The notes under the pieces are model-generated. The model was not told the DNA's origin. It searched no databases and saw only the letters and a program-made list of their open reading frames with translations. Positions 44,801 through 51,807 of a DNA stretch of 64,000 nucleotides are shown here, in pieces (position 1 is the stretch's first letter; each line of letters starts with the position of its first letter). Made by a program: the position numbers and the translations under genes. The stretch comes from DATKYQ01 sp964640665 (GTDB lineage: Bacteria > Myxococcota > B64-G9), in contig CAZXHT010000023.1 in NCBI GenBank assembly GCA_964640665.1, forward strand, positions 3,716 through 67,715, in the 5' to 3' direction.

Positions 44801-45231
44801 CCCATGCAGCGATCGTTCACGGTGCAGAACTGCCCATCGTCGCATTCCGTCCCATCCGCCCCCTCGCAGGGTCGCACGTCGGCTACGCAGTTGGTCTGAC
44901 CCTCGTTGTGGTAGCCCTCGGCGCACACGCACCAGGCCTCTTCGTCGCGCACCGCGCAGGTCCCGTAGCCCGAGCAGGTCACTCCCAGGCACGGGTTCTG
45001 GGTGGATTCCTCTATGCACTCGGTCCCCTCGGCCCGGTAGCCCGCGTCGCACATGCAAGCCGCCTTCCCATCGGCCTCCACGCATACGCCGTGCCCAGAG
45101 CAGTCCACCCCCTCACAGGAAGTTACCTGCGGCTCGTATCCCTGGCGGTTGCAGGCCAGCAAGCCGGCAACCAGCACGAGCGCCGCACCCAGCGTTCTCC
45201 AACTCCCGGCAGTGTCAATACCGTTTTTCAT
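35863..45231 (-). CDS. Giant cysteine-rich repeat lipoprotein with P-domain (3122 aa)
   Basis: Paralogue of the 1825-aa protein with the same plan: signal and lipobox (LVAGLLAC, Cys27), two EGF-like modules, about 44 eight-cysteine units from residue 125 to about 2490, Cys-rich hinge, PPC-like domains, DUF4215-like module and C-terminal P-domain. Units 4-30 form a higher-order repeat of exactly 1611 bp (ten units). The protein would hold over 350 cysteines and so depends on disulphide formation in the periplasm. The gene has its own promoter, a structured leader resembling a c-di-GMP riboswitch, and an intrinsic terminator before the ATG. Probably a stalk or adhesin; no enzymatic domain was seen. 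Confidence 0.87.
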   Translation of the reverse strand: MKNGIDTAGSWRTLGAALVLVAGLLACNRQGYEPQVTSCEGVDCSGHGVCVEADGKAACMCDAGYRAEGTECIEESTQNPCLGVTCSGYGTCAVRDEEAWCVCAEGYHNEGQTNCVADVRPCEGADGTECDDGQFCTVNDRCMGGVCAGVANECDDGNSCTVDTCNEVDDACINTAAPDDVPCDDEQYCTLGEICAGGECGGGFALNCSDGNSATQDSCDEELDACVNTALPDGTVCDDGQYCTVDDTVLAGVCVRGGDRDCADGNGCTIDLCNESIDACQNPPVVDGTPCEDGSFCTVSDVCSAGTCVAGAARDCSDGDMCTSDACDEGAGACAHNPMPDWTVCSDGLFCTIGETCTGGVCGGGQARDCSDGNPCTADICNDSTDTCDHTNEADGTGCDDGQYCTVSDLCTAGVCGGAARDCSDGNGCTLDSCDELGMTCVNDGSAMNGAGCDDGLFCTLGDTCNAGVCGGTPNQCDDGNACTADSCDEAGSKCDHAAVADGAGCDDGLYCTTGDVCVGGLCGGTARDCADANVCTADWCNEVTDQCVNLAVADGTACDDGAYCTVAEMCTGGACGGGVARNCTDGNQCTADSCNEVLGACENTNLVDGTSCDDSAYCTVGEVCTAGACGGGGARNCTDGNACTTDVCNETGDTCDHPAVVDGTPCDDGEFCTLGDACSGGVCGGISNPCDDGNACTADSCDEIGNVCLNTAVANGMPCDDGEFCTIGETCAAGTCGGGIARNCSDGNSCTADSCDDVANSCMNAPVGDGTACDDGAYCTVGETCTGGVCAGAGPRNCADGIACTTDVCNESIDACENPPVVDGTPCDDGAYCTVSDVCQAGTCVGGALRNCADGNLCTSDACDDNTDACVYNNVADGTVCSDGQFCTIGETCSAGMCGGGGARDCSDGNPCTVDSCNDGTDTCDHANEADGMGCDDGQYCTVGDLCTAGVCGGASRDCSDGNGCTLDSCDELAMACVNDGAAMDGAGCDDGLFCTVGDTCSGGACVGAANPCSDGNACTADSCDEAGSKCDHAAVSDGTGCDDGLYCTTGDVCVGGLCGGTARDCADVNVCTADSCNEVTDQCVNLAVADGTACDDGQYCTVAETCTGGACGGGAARNCTDGNQCTNDTCNEGLGACENLNVSDGTGCDDGQYCTVGEVCTAGTCGGGGARNCTDGNTCTTDVCNEGTDGCDHPAVVDGTPCDDGQFCTLGDACSGGVCGGSPNPCDDGNPCTADSCDAVGGVCLNPAVVNGTPCDDGEFCTIGETCAAGTCAGGIARNCSDGNSCTQDSCDDVANSCQNAAVGDGTVCDDGAYCTVGETCTGGVCGGAGPRNCADGISCTTDVCNESIDACENPPVVDGTPCDDGQYCTVSDVCSAGTCVGGASRNCADGNLCTSDACDDNVNACVYNNVADGTVCSDGQFCSIGETCTGGVCGGGGARNCSDGNPCTADNCNDGTDTCDHANEADGTGCDDGQYCTVSDLCTGGVCGGAARDCSDGNGCTLDSCDELGMACVNDGAAMDGAGCDDGLFCSVSDTCSGGACTGAANPCSDGNACTADSCDEAGSKCDHANVADGSVCDDGLYCTTGDVCVGGLCGGTARDCADANVCTADSCNEVTDVCVNLAVADGTACDDGVYCTVAETCTGGACGGGLARNCSDGNQCTTDSCNEGLGACQNLNVSDGTGCDDGAYCTLGESCTGGSCGGGAPRGCSDGNACTTDVCNETTDTCDHPAVADGTVCDDGEYCSIGDSCTAGACLGGGARDCSDANPCSVDSCDETGNVCVNDTAAADGSACDDGTYCSVGETCNGGSCSGGLARNCGDGNPCTMDSCDELGSTCKNDAAAANGLACDDGLYCNTGETCSGGACTGGAARSCSDGNSCTSDSCNEAGGVCVNAALVDGTPCDDGQFCTSGETCTTGVCGGGSPGVCSDGNPCTMDICSEPTDTCSHSNVSDGTACDDGAYCSVGETCTAGVCGGGGARNCSDGNACTVDSCNEGTDACVNDAVAANGSACDDGVYCNVGETCNAGACGGGAARNCADANPCTVDSCNEAGSTCDNDAVAADGLACDDGAFCTVGEACSAGACAGGAARNCSDGNVCTLDSCDEVNNQCKNDAAAANGLACDDGLYCNVGETCSNGSCLGGSSRVCDDADQCTVDSCNEAGSTCVNDAAAADGFSCDDGLFCNVGETCLTGACQGGSANPCSDGNPCTADSCDEAGGQCVNDTALADGNACDDGSFCTVGESCSGGFCTGGSARDCTDADACTADSCDEVGDKCDNNPVANGTACNDGAYCTVAETCTAGVCGGGVARNCSDGNQCTADTCDDTNDVCKNETAPADGSACDDGFYCVVGETCTGGVCGGGSPRNCADANQCTVDSCNEGGATCDHDTAAMDGVPCDDGNFCLIGETCNGGACGNASVRLCDDGNPCTENNCIEGSDTCENPDVADGTGCQDGLFCTAGDSCTAGVCQPGGSDPCTGNPCANNCDEVNDNCGGCAPAGKVCYSPVQEATCDGACNMTELLTCVYGCNAGRQECNQCSPSTTECKGDAEYLCNAEFVCDANGLLQSKTCCTTNRCACDGSMCLEDLCAASPDMSAGGNLSGTTCDDDDHIPDNCYPGGAACQPVASGGAPEEMFQFTLDDGTGDSKFYTVTLDSGTSALDTALRVSTICGSETAQVPTADVCGAPGVEPDWGCSEQSGPETMAMCGLPEGTYFGAVDSPAYDCGNYSMDVSMSQVNLDTGPQAGNISMGGTFSGNTCALTDDFSYPDNILWGAGACGDCVNLGGGNYDCPACGVAAATDCTLAPNSNEDRCTYSGVGSKDAVFYLALEYQTGIDISTDGSDFDTVLYIMETGPSGASPPGPRKICNDDCRVVDGPSHIQTSLAPGLYYVYLDGAGGSCGNYVLNAIVSPAAHCGNHVCEVPYESCARCPVDCTCPNCGDGTIDPAEECDDNDTNNGDGCSDMCGIEDGYNCVGEPSQCGILVYETSNCDCAIDDCSAGGPVGSACDTGDYGTRIDTITVPGSCTILDVNVDMNINHTWRGDLSIELQSPGGTSVTLKAQDLTDSGVDVVGNFPKSLPVDGPGALSDFNGGPGNGTWTLTIHDWWKGDSGTLNSWGLHLTCQ
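40027..44376 (-). repeat. 1611-bp higher-order tandem repeat, 2.7 copies
   Basis: Copy A 42766-44376, copy B 41155-42765, copy C (7 units) about 40027-41154. The first codon (Val of VDGTPC) of consecutive copies is spaced exactly 1611 bp, i.e. 537 residues or ten 53-54-residue units. Corresponding units match far better across copies than neighbours do. The 1825-aa paralogue carries one equivalent ten-unit block beginning at 34909. Confidence 0.88.
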
Positions 45232-45263
45232 GACCGCTTCTCCCCGAGGAGATGACTTCCCTC

Positions 45264-45300
45264 AAAAAAACAGGGATTCCCCGCATGCGGGCAAACCCTG
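45264..45300 (-). terminator. Intrinsic terminator in the leader of the 3122-aa lipoprotein gene
   Basis: Minus strand: CAGGG ... CCCGC, AT loop, GCGGG ... CCCTG, followed immediately by seven Ts (45270-45264). It lies between the structured leader element and the ATG at 45231, so most transcripts would stop here unless it is disrupted. That is the usual expression platform of a transcription-terminating riboswitch. Confidence 0.8.
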
Positions 45301-45318
45301 AAAAAGTTCCTCAAAATT

Positions 45319-45401
45319 GCCATCTTCGGCAGCCTTTCTCTCCCGTCACGGGATCATGGCTTTGCGCTCCAGGCGGCGCCTGGATTGCCCTTTCGGATGG
45401 C
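45319..45401 (-). promoter_or_regulatory. Candidate c-di-GMP-I (GEMM-I-like) riboswitch
   Basis: Minus strand reads GCCATC (45401-45396), CGAAAGGGCAA, a 7-bp hairpin (45384-45368), GCGCAAAGCC (containing GGCTTTGC complement, 45365-45358), a second hairpin (45353-45341), then GGCTGCCGAA and GATGGC (45324-45319). The outer strands GCCATC/GATGGC pair. This order, GGCAA / stem / GCAAAGCC / stem / GGxTGCCGA, is the GEMM-I layout. Deviations are a triloop where a GNRA tetraloop is usual, a T in GGGCAATCC, and a compact second stem. It starts about 18 bases after the predicted transcription start and is followed by an intrinsic terminator. The ligand could be c-di-GMP or cGAMP, or this is another structured leader. 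Confidence 0.55.
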
Positions 45402-45425
45402 CAAACAACCTCTTGGTCTATTACT

Positions 45426-45455
45426 ATAATAAGATGATCGGGTGGTTGTCGTCAA
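45426..45455 (-). promoter_or_regulatory. Sigma-70 promoter of the 3122-aa lipoprotein gene
   Basis: Minus strand TTGACG (45455-45450), an 18-base spacer, TATTAT (45431-45426). The predicted start near 45419 gives a leader of about 188 bases holding the candidate riboswitch and terminator. Confidence 0.55.
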
Positions 45456-45474
45456 GATCCGGGCGTCACAATAT

Positions 45475-45503
45475 TTGACCAACCCGGCCGGCTCTGGCAA
45501 GAT
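45475..45503 (+). promoter_or_regulatory. Candidate promoter of the PEGA/Fn3 pair
   Basis: TTGACC (45475-45480), a 17-base spacer and CAAGAT (45498-45503), with a TG one base before the -10 (extended -10). The -10 match itself is weak. It lies about 50-75 bases before ATG 45550 and is back to back with the giant lipoprotein promoter. Confidence 0.35.
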
Positions 45504-45549
45504 CGTATTGTTGTTCGCAAGCGTCTGATAACTGGAAGTGGCGGGATCG

Positions 45550-46521
45550 ATGAACAGAACGCATATATCTTTTCCCCTGTCAGTCATTTTTCTGACGTTT
45601 TTCCTGCAGGCGGCGTGGGGCGCGACCGGCGAACGAGGGGCAACAAAGGTAGCGCTGCTGCCGGTCGAGACCGAGGGGCTCGACAAGGATTGGGGAGGAA
45701 ACCTCCTCGGGATCATGGCTGCGGAGATCCGCGCCATGGATCTTTTCGATCTGGCGCCGGCAGTGGAGACGAAATCCAAGATGGCCGGGCTGAAAACCGG
45801 GAAGCTTCTCACTAAAAACTGCCTGTATGAAACGGCCTGTGTCCGGCTGATCGGAAAGAAACTCGCCGTGGCCGCCTTCTATCACCTGCATGCGGCCAAG
45901 ACTCTCGACGGCATCACGCTGACCATGCGCGTCCTCGACGGAAATACAGGCAAGGAAATTCGCAAGGTCTCCGACTTCGCCGGAAAGGATCCCAAGGACC
46001 TCGAGCGCGCCGTGCGCTGGCTGACCCGGACGGTCTCGTCGCCTTTGATCACCTCGCTGGCTTCGGAGAAGGGCGAGTTGCACATTCGCTGCAACCAGCC
46101 GGACGCGGAAGTCTTCATCAACGGCAAGCGCTTCGGCAAGACCACGGGCAAGAACTTCAAGGTCTCGGCAGGGGCCTTCGATCTGGTTGTGCAGAAGAAA
46201 GGTTACGAGCTTTTCCACGACGTGATCGTCGTCAAATCGGGCGAAGAGAAACTGGTGGTCGCAGACCTCGCGCCCCTGCCGGGCACAATTGTGAAGAAGC
46301 CCGTGCAATCCGGCAGCCTGGGCCGGAAAAAGCCCTTCTTGCCGGGAGGCAAGAAGCCCGGCGGCCCGGGGCCGGCCGAGCGCACGAAATTCTACAAGAC
46401 CTGGTGGTTCTGGACACTGGTCGGTGTGGCCGTGGCCGGTGCCGGAGGCACCACGGCTTACTTCCTGCTGAGAAGCAGCGGGCCTTCGGGCGCGGGCGCT
46501 GTCGAAGCCGGTTGGAAATGA
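45550..46521 (+). CDS. PEGA-domain envelope protein
   Basis: A 323-residue exported protein. It has a signal peptide (ISFPLSVIFLTFFLQAAWGA), an N-terminal region resembling periplasmic nucleotide-free sensor folds (TKVALLPVETEGLDKDWGGN), a PEGA domain at about 175-245 (LHIRCNQPDAEVFINGKRFG, GAFDLVVQKKGYELFHD), a basic Pro/Gly linker and a C-terminal membrane helix (WWFWTLVGVAVAGAGGTTAY). PEGA domains are surface beta-modules. ATG 45550 was chosen over GTG 45538. Its stop overlaps the next start as ATGA. Confidence 0.75.
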   Translation: MNRTHISFPLSVIFLTFFLQAAWGATGERGATKVALLPVETEGLDKDWGGNLLGIMAAEIRAMDLFDLAPAVETKSKMAGLKTGKLLTKNCLYETACVRLIGKKLAVAAFYHLHAAKTLDGITLTMRVLDGNTGKEIRKVSDFAGKDPKDLERAVRWLTRTVSSPLITSLASEKGELHIRCNQPDAEVFINGKRFGKTTGKNFKVSAGAFDLVVQKKGYELFHDVIVVKSGEEKLVVADLAPLPGTIVKKPVQSGSLGRKKPFLPGGKKPGGPGPAERTKFYKTWWFWTLVGVAVAGAGGTTAYFLLRSSGPSGAGAVEAGWK

Positions 46522-47294
46522 AGATGTCGAACGGCACACTAAAAAGAAATCCCGGGACAATCGGCCGCCTTCATAGAGGATGGCGAGTCGCGCTGCTCGC
46601 CACACTAGCAATGACCGGCTCGTGCTATCCAGAGCAGATCGATACCGGGAGTGCCACGGCCATTCTCAACTGGATACCCTCGCCGCCGGCCCCCGGTCTG
46701 CGGGGCGAGCTTTCGGGCCTCGTCGACAGCGTCACAATAACGGTGAGGCGCAATTCCGAGATCCTCAGTTCGGCAAGCTGCGACTACGAAGACTACGTCT
46801 GCACGGTCACAGACATCCCGGCCGGCTCGGGACGCAGCCTGACGGCCGAGGCCTACGCGGCGGATGTCCTGCTTTACCGCGGCACGGCCTTGAACGTAAA
46901 GATTGTGAAGGACCAGACCGTGACGGTGCCCGTCACCATGACACCGGCCTACGACCAGGACATCTACCCGCCCGCGGCGATTGACGACCTGGCCGCGACC
47001 GCCGACGGAAATGACGTCTCGCTGACCTGGACGGCCGTGGGCGACGACTGGAAGGCGGGACAGGCAGACTCATACGAAGTGCGCTGGTCGACTTCGAACA
47101 TCACGGACGCCAACTTCGACGTGGCCAACCACGTCGACGCCAACCATCCTTCGCTTGCCGGACGGCCGGAGCAGATGCCTGTCAAAGATCTTCCCACCGG
47201 GGCGACATACTACTTCGCCATCAAGGTATCAGACGACGCCGACCCTGCCAACGTCTCGCCACTTTCCAACGTGGCGGATGAAATCATACAGTAG
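46518..47294 (+). CDS. Fn3-domain lipoprotein
   Basis: A 258-residue product beginning MKMSNGTLKR. A basic n-region, a hydrophobic core (VALLATLAMTGSC) and a lipobox-like TGSC suggest lipid anchoring. A first beta domain of about 100 residues (SVTITVRRNSEILSSASC) is followed by an Fn3 domain (PPAAIDDLAATADGNDVSLT ... YYFAIKVSDD). It is translationally coupled to the PEGA gene, so the two probably work as a pair. It has no catalytic motif and no assigned function. Confidence 0.7.
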   Translation: MKMSNGTLKRNPGTIGRLHRGWRVALLATLAMTGSCYPEQIDTGSATAILNWIPSPPAPGLRGELSGLVDSVTITVRRNSEILSSASCDYEDYVCTVTDIPAGSGRSLTAEAYAADVLLYRGTALNVKIVKDQTVTVPVTMTPAYDQDIYPPAAIDDLAATADGNDVSLTWTAVGDDWKAGQADSYEVRWSTSNITDANFDVANHVDANHPSLAGRPEQMPVKDLPTGATYYFAIKVSDDADPANVSPLSNVADEIIQ

Positions 47295-47314
47295 CGGCTC
47301 CGCTCTCGGGTTTC

Positions 47315-47343
47315 TTGACCTCCCGATTCGTTTTCAATATGAT
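47315..47343 (+). promoter_or_regulatory. Sigma-70 promoter of the barrel/FecR pair
   Basis: TTGACC (47315-47320), a 17-base spacer and TATGAT (47338-47343), each 5 of 6 to consensus. The predicted start near 47350 gives a leader of about 70 bases that includes a possible GCGAA/TTCGC stem. Confidence 0.6.
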
Positions 47344-47422
47344 TAATGACTAGTTAACAGAAGATTAACAGGCACTCCGGCGAAACTCGGCTTGCGGTTC
47401 GCCTGTGCCTCGAAAGGTGAGC

Positions 47423-49615
47423 ATGAAACATCCATTGCGCCCCATTGTTAAAATCTGCGTGCTTTCGTTTTTTATCGGCCTCGGGTTTTCCGGCCGTCCG
47501 GCCCAAGCGGCACCCAAGACTTTGAAGGCCGGTAAGATCCAGGTGCTCGGGCACTACAAGAAAAAGCGACGCAAAGAGGGCGGCAAGGCCAAACCATACT
47601 ACCTGGTCGATAAAGGAAACACATTCCGACTGCGGGTAGGAGGACCGGCTTCTTTTGTGCTGCTCACCCGCGGCTTCAAGAAGCAAGAGATATCGTTCGA
47701 TCTCGCCCTGGATGCGAAAAAGAAGGCCGTCGCCAAACTGGGCGTGCTGGTGAAGTTTTCCAGGGCAATCTTCCTGAAACTACCGGCCGGCACGCACGTC
47801 GTAGGCCTTACGGCCTCGGCCGGCGTGCTCCTCAGACCGGTAAGGGTAAGGCGCGGGCCGGTCAAGGGTGAGTTGGTTATAGCCTGGAAGGAAGCTGCTT
47901 CCGCGCCTCCTCCCGTGGCCGAGGCACAACCGAAAAAGCCCGAGCACCCATCCCCGCCACCCGTAAAGGAAGCTCCACCTTCACTGCCGCCGCCTCCCGC
48001 GGAGGAATCACCTGTTCCCGTTTCACTGCCTCCGCCAGCCCCTGTTGACTTGGCTCCCGAGAAACCCGCCCCCGAAAGAGCTGCGCCCGAACCGGAAACC
48101 GGCGGCAGCGCGGCTGGCGAGGCGGCGACACCCGCAGCGGCCGTCGAGAGGCGGGTGGTCAAGGAACGAAAAATCCCCCCCGAACCGAAGCCCGACCCGG
48201 CCGGCGTGACCGAGTTCGGCCAGCGCGGCATCTTCCGTTCATGGGCGGCGATGCCCTTCGCCGAGCACAGCATCTCTGTGGGCGCCGCCTTGCAGTATTT
48301 CAAGATCGGCGATTTTTTGAAGAACGGCGACGACAACCAGCGCATGCTCACCCGCCTGACTCTTGCCGGAGTGCCTATTCGGGGCCTCGAACTGAATACG
48401 GGCTTCACGCTGGTCAGCAACCAGAACGCGTCCTTCGAGCCTCAGGAGATAATCACCATCGGCGATCCATTCCTGGGCGTGCGCTACGGCTACCGGCTTG
48501 CCGACTGGTTCGCGCTGGGCGGCGGCATCCAGGCTCTCTTCCCCACCGGGCAGAAGTTCTCCCAGATGGCCAGCGAGGGCATCAGCACCAGGATCCTTTT
48601 CGACTTCGACTTCATGCCGCTGCCCGAGGCGCTGATCACGCTCAACGTGGGCTACAATTTCGACAACACCGGCCGCATCTTCGACTACGGCCTGACAGAG
48701 GCCCAGGCCTTCGCGGCGGGCGTGAATCCGCACGACCAGTTGCTCTTGACGCTGGGCTGCGCCTGGCAGTTCGGGCTACTGGCCCCGTTTATCGAATACG
48801 GCAGCGCCTTGGCCATGGGCGCCGACGATCTTGCTTACACCGACAGCCCCAGCTGGCTGACCCTCGGCCTGCGCGTCTGGCCGCTCAAGTTCCATACCCT
48901 GCACGTCATGGCCGCGGTCGACGTCGGCCTGACCGGTATGGATCCGCCGGCCGGCGCCGCGCGCATTCCGCCATACAACGTCATCCTGTCGGTGGCCTAC
49001 GACTTCGGCGCGGCGCGGCCTCCCGCGGTGATCGAGCGCGAGGTTGTGCGTGTCGAGAAGGTCCTGATGCCCGGCGCGGGAGCCGGCGCCAAGCTGGCCG
49101 TCCGGGGCAGCCGCATCGTAGGGCGCGTGCTCGACGCCAAGACACAAGAACCGATCGGCGACGCGCGGGTGGTTATGGGCGGCGAGGAGCCGGCCACCTT
49201 CCTGTCCGACCCGGAGCAGGGCCGCTTCTTCACCTGTCCGACCGTGCCCGGCCCGGTCAAGATCACCGTCAACCGCGAGGGCTACCGCGAGGAGAGCCAG
49301 GTGGTGCTGGTCAGCGGCAGGCCGCGCACACCGGTGACCATCAAGTTGCACGCCACGACCGGGGCGACCTACGGCACGCTCAAGGGAACGGTAAGATCGG
49401 TTACCGGCTTGCCGCTGCCGGCGCTAATCTCGATTCCGGCGCGCAAGGTGAAGCTGCGGGCGGGCAGGACCGACGGAAAGTTCGCAAAAAAGCTGGCCAC
49501 CGGCGCCATCGACGTCTTGATCTCGATGCCCGGCTACATGACCCAGCGCCGCAAGGTCAAGCTCGACGCCGGCGAGGTGGTGATCCTGAATGTCGAACTC
49601 TATCCCAAGAAATAG
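47423..49615 (+). CDS. Outer-membrane barrel with carboxypeptidase-regulatory-like tail
   Basis: A 730-residue exported protein (signal MKHPLRPIVKICVLSFFIGL ... AQAA). After a beta-rich N-domain comes a long Pro/Glu linker (about 155-245), then an outer-membrane-like beta-barrel (about 265-530). A short VEREVV-type hinge leads to two carboxypeptidase-regulatory-like beta domains (about 557-730: GRVLDAKTQEPIGDARVVMG, GTLKGTVRSVTGLPLPALIS). ATG 47423 has AAAGGTGA upstream. It shares this plan with the protein at 61356-63440 but lacks that protein's OmpA domain. It overlaps the FecR gene by 26 bases. Confidence 0.7.
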   Translation: MKHPLRPIVKICVLSFFIGLGFSGRPAQAAPKTLKAGKIQVLGHYKKKRRKEGGKAKPYYLVDKGNTFRLRVGGPASFVLLTRGFKKQEISFDLALDAKKKAVAKLGVLVKFSRAIFLKLPAGTHVVGLTASAGVLLRPVRVRRGPVKGELVIAWKEAASAPPPVAEAQPKKPEHPSPPPVKEAPPSLPPPPAEESPVPVSLPPPAPVDLAPEKPAPERAAPEPETGGSAAGEAATPAAAVERRVVKERKIPPEPKPDPAGVTEFGQRGIFRSWAAMPFAEHSISVGAALQYFKIGDFLKNGDDNQRMLTRLTLAGVPIRGLELNTGFTLVSNQNASFEPQEIITIGDPFLGVRYGYRLADWFALGGGIQALFPTGQKFSQMASEGISTRILFDFDFMPLPEALITLNVGYNFDNTGRIFDYGLTEAQAFAAGVNPHDQLLLTLGCAWQFGLLAPFIEYGSALAMGADDLAYTDSPSWLTLGLRVWPLKFHTLHVMAAVDVGLTGMDPPAGAARIPPYNVILSVAYDFGAARPPAVIEREVVRVEKVLMPGAGAGAKLAVRGSRIVGRVLDAKTQEPIGDARVVMGGEEPATFLSDPEQGRFFTCPTVPGPVKITVNREGYREESQVVLVSGRPRTPVTIKLHATTGATYGTLKGTVRSVTGLPLPALISIPARKVKLRAGRTDGKFAKKLATGAIDVLISMPGYMTQRRKVKLDAGEVVILNVELYPKK

Positions 49616-51800
49616 CGGCCCACTAACCTTCCTCGCGATCTACGCTGCGGCCGTGCTTTGCGGTTGCTCGATGTGCGGGGAGCCGGAATCCGGCAAGGAT
49701 ATTGCCCGCATCGAGCAACCTTCCGGTAGGGTCGAATGGAGGCAGGGGAAGACAGCCGAGTGGAAAGCGGCCCCCGCGTCAACTGTGCTGCGCATCGACG
49801 ACGCGGTGCGCACCGGGTCCGACGGCAGCGCCAGGGTTGTATTCGCCGGCGGCGGCGAACTGCATCTGAAGCCGGGTTCGCTATTGTCTTTCAAGCTAGA
49901 GGGAGACGAGATAACGCTGGTCCTGGCGCAGGGGGAACTTGACGCCAGCGCGGCCGGCGGAAAAAGCGGCGGCCTGCGGGTGGATGTCGGCGGCGGCAAG
50001 AAGCCCGTCTTGCTGAGCAAGGGTCAAGCGAAATTCTCGAAGACCAAGAAAGGCGTGCGTGCCAGGTCGGCCGCGGGCGCAACCCTGGCCTTCGCCGACG
50101 GCAGCAAGGTGCAACTCGCCAAGGACACCAGCGTCGACATGGGCGGCCTGGAGGACGAGTTCGAAATGCTGCTCGAGCAGGGCAAGATCGAAGTGGAGTC
50201 GAAGAAGAAGGGTAAACGCGGATTCAAGCTGGTTTTCGGTGAATCGTCCGTGGTTTCGATGAGCATAGGCAAGGGTACTTTCAGCCGGACATCCGCAGGC
50301 GTTCGCATCAACATGATCATGGGTCAGGCCTCGCTGGAACAGGCCGGCCGGAAAAAAACGATCGAGGCGGGCACGTCATATGACATGAATATCGGCAAAT
50401 TCGAGATCACCAGGCGCGAGGCTCTGCCCGCCACACTGAAAGATCCACAGCGCGCCTGTCGCGTCCGCCCACCCGGCTCGCGGCGCTTCAGCAGACCGCG
50501 GCGGCGCGTCTCCTCGATTGCGCCCGGCACGGCGCTGCAGGTTAGCCGCGGCGGGACCGCGATCCTTGCGGACTCAGACAGCAACCGCGTGGAACTTGCT
50601 CCCGCCAGCCAAGCCGTCTTCAGCGGCGTGTTTCGCACGGGGCACGAGCGCGACGGCGAGATCGAGCTGCAAAGCGGTCAGGCGCGAATTCGGCTGCGGC
50701 GCGATGGGGACGCCGCCGCAAGCCAGGTAGTGCGCACGCCGCAGATGAAGATCACCGCCCGCGCCCTCGGGCTGACCGCGGAGAGCGACCTGACGACGTC
50801 CAAATCCGTGTCGCGCCTGGTCGTCCGCACGGGAGAGGCGCAGGTGGATGTCGGAGACAAGCGCATACGGGTGTCGGCCGGCCAGGCGCTCAGCGTGGAC
50901 AAGGACGGCAAGCTGAGCGGCCCTCGCGATCTACCGCAACCCCGCGTGCGCGCTAAAGAGGGCACGCGCACACAGGTATACTACGATCGTTCGGTGCCCC
51001 CGGTGGCCTTTGTGCTCCAGGCCGGCGCCGGCTCGACGGCTTCCCGACTGGAGCTGTCCAGGTCGTCCGGCTTCAAGACGCTGCTGCTCGGCGAGCCGCT
51101 GGTCGGGCCCGTCTTTCCTTACGGCGGGCTATCGTCCGGCAGTTACTTCTTTCGAGTGCGCAGGGGCGATGCGGACGGCGGTCTGACGGGCAAAGCGGGC
51201 GTTGTGATCTTCATGCGCGATCCCTTCCTGGTGCAGTCGCGCCGCTCGAGTTCGGTGACCAACGTGGTGCCGGACACCGGCGAGGAGACGCGCATCTTCT
51301 TTCAGGGACGGGCACCGGCCTTGACCTTCTCATGGACGCCCGTCGGACAGGCCGCGAGTTATCGCCTGCGCGTCTATTCGGAAGACAACCTGGAAAAAAC
51401 GGTCATCCTGAAAGATTCCTCGAAGACCAGGCTCAAGCTGGCGGCCGGCAAGCTGCGCGAGGGCACCTTCTACTGGTACCAGGCGGCCCTGGACACGGCC
51501 GGCAAGGAGATTGTCCAGTCCGGTATGAACAAGCTCTCGCTGCTGTTCGACAACGCGGCCTACCTGCTGCGCATCGACTCCCCTTCGCCCGGCCAGCGAC
51601 CTCATGCCGGCGAGGTCGAACTGCGCGGAGTGGCGGCCACCGGGGCTTCTCTGACAGCCAACGATCGCACGGTCAGCCTCGATGGCGACGGGCGCTTCGA
51701 GGAGATCCTCTCGGGCGTATCGCCGCGCGGCCTGATCGTCTTCCAACTCAAGAAGCCCGGTCTGGGCGAGGCGTACTTCGTCCGCCGCCTGGGCAACTGA
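49590..51800 (+). CDS. Large FecR-domain lipoprotein
   Basis: A 736-residue lipoprotein (lipobox VLCGC). A FecR domain is at about 36-135 (ARIEQPSGRVEWRQGKTAEW, LRIDDAVRTGSDGSARVVF), with further FecR-like segments at about 135-280 and 310-440 (VVRTGEAQVDVGDKRIRVSA), then two Fn3/Ig-like modules (FSWTPVGQAASYRLRVYSED). No sigma factor gene is near, so this is not the classical iron-sensing FecR. The start lies 26 bases inside the preceding gene. It resembles, in expanded form, the FecR and LysM-like proteins at 17.4-18.8 kb. Confidence 0.75.
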   Translation: MSNSIPRNSGPLTFLAIYAAAVLCGCSMCGEPESGKDIARIEQPSGRVEWRQGKTAEWKAAPASTVLRIDDAVRTGSDGSARVVFAGGGELHLKPGSLLSFKLEGDEITLVLAQGELDASAAGGKSGGLRVDVGGGKKPVLLSKGQAKFSKTKKGVRARSAAGATLAFADGSKVQLAKDTSVDMGGLEDEFEMLLEQGKIEVESKKKGKRGFKLVFGESSVVSMSIGKGTFSRTSAGVRINMIMGQASLEQAGRKKTIEAGTSYDMNIGKFEITRREALPATLKDPQRACRVRPPGSRRFSRPRRRVSSIAPGTALQVSRGGTAILADSDSNRVELAPASQAVFSGVFRTGHERDGEIELQSGQARIRLRRDGDAAASQVVRTPQMKITARALGLTAESDLTTSKSVSRLVVRTGEAQVDVGDKRIRVSAGQALSVDKDGKLSGPRDLPQPRVRAKEGTRTQVYYDRSVPPVAFVLQAGAGSTASRLELSRSSGFKTLLLGEPLVGPVFPYGGLSSGSYFFRVRRGDADGGLTGKAGVVIFMRDPFLVQSRRSSSVTNVVPDTGEETRIFFQGRAPALTFSWTPVGQAASYRLRVYSEDNLEKTVILKDSSKTRLKLAAGKLREGTFYWYQAALDTAGKEIVQSGMNKLSLLFDNAAYLLRIDSPSPGQRPHAGEVELRGVAATGASLTANDRTVSLDGDGRFEEILSGVSPRGLIVFQLKKPGLGEAYFVRRLGN

Positions 51801-51807
51801 AGCTAGG

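Noticed and set aside
30287..45231. Regular short repeats suggesting a CRISPR array
   Set aside because: The repeats are in-frame protein units of about 160 bp with conserved cysteine codons, no spacer structure and no cas genes.
49590..51800. Classical FecR/FecI iron-signalling system
   Set aside because: No ECF sigma factor or TonB receptor gene is adjacent; the FecR domain is part of a large lipoprotein.
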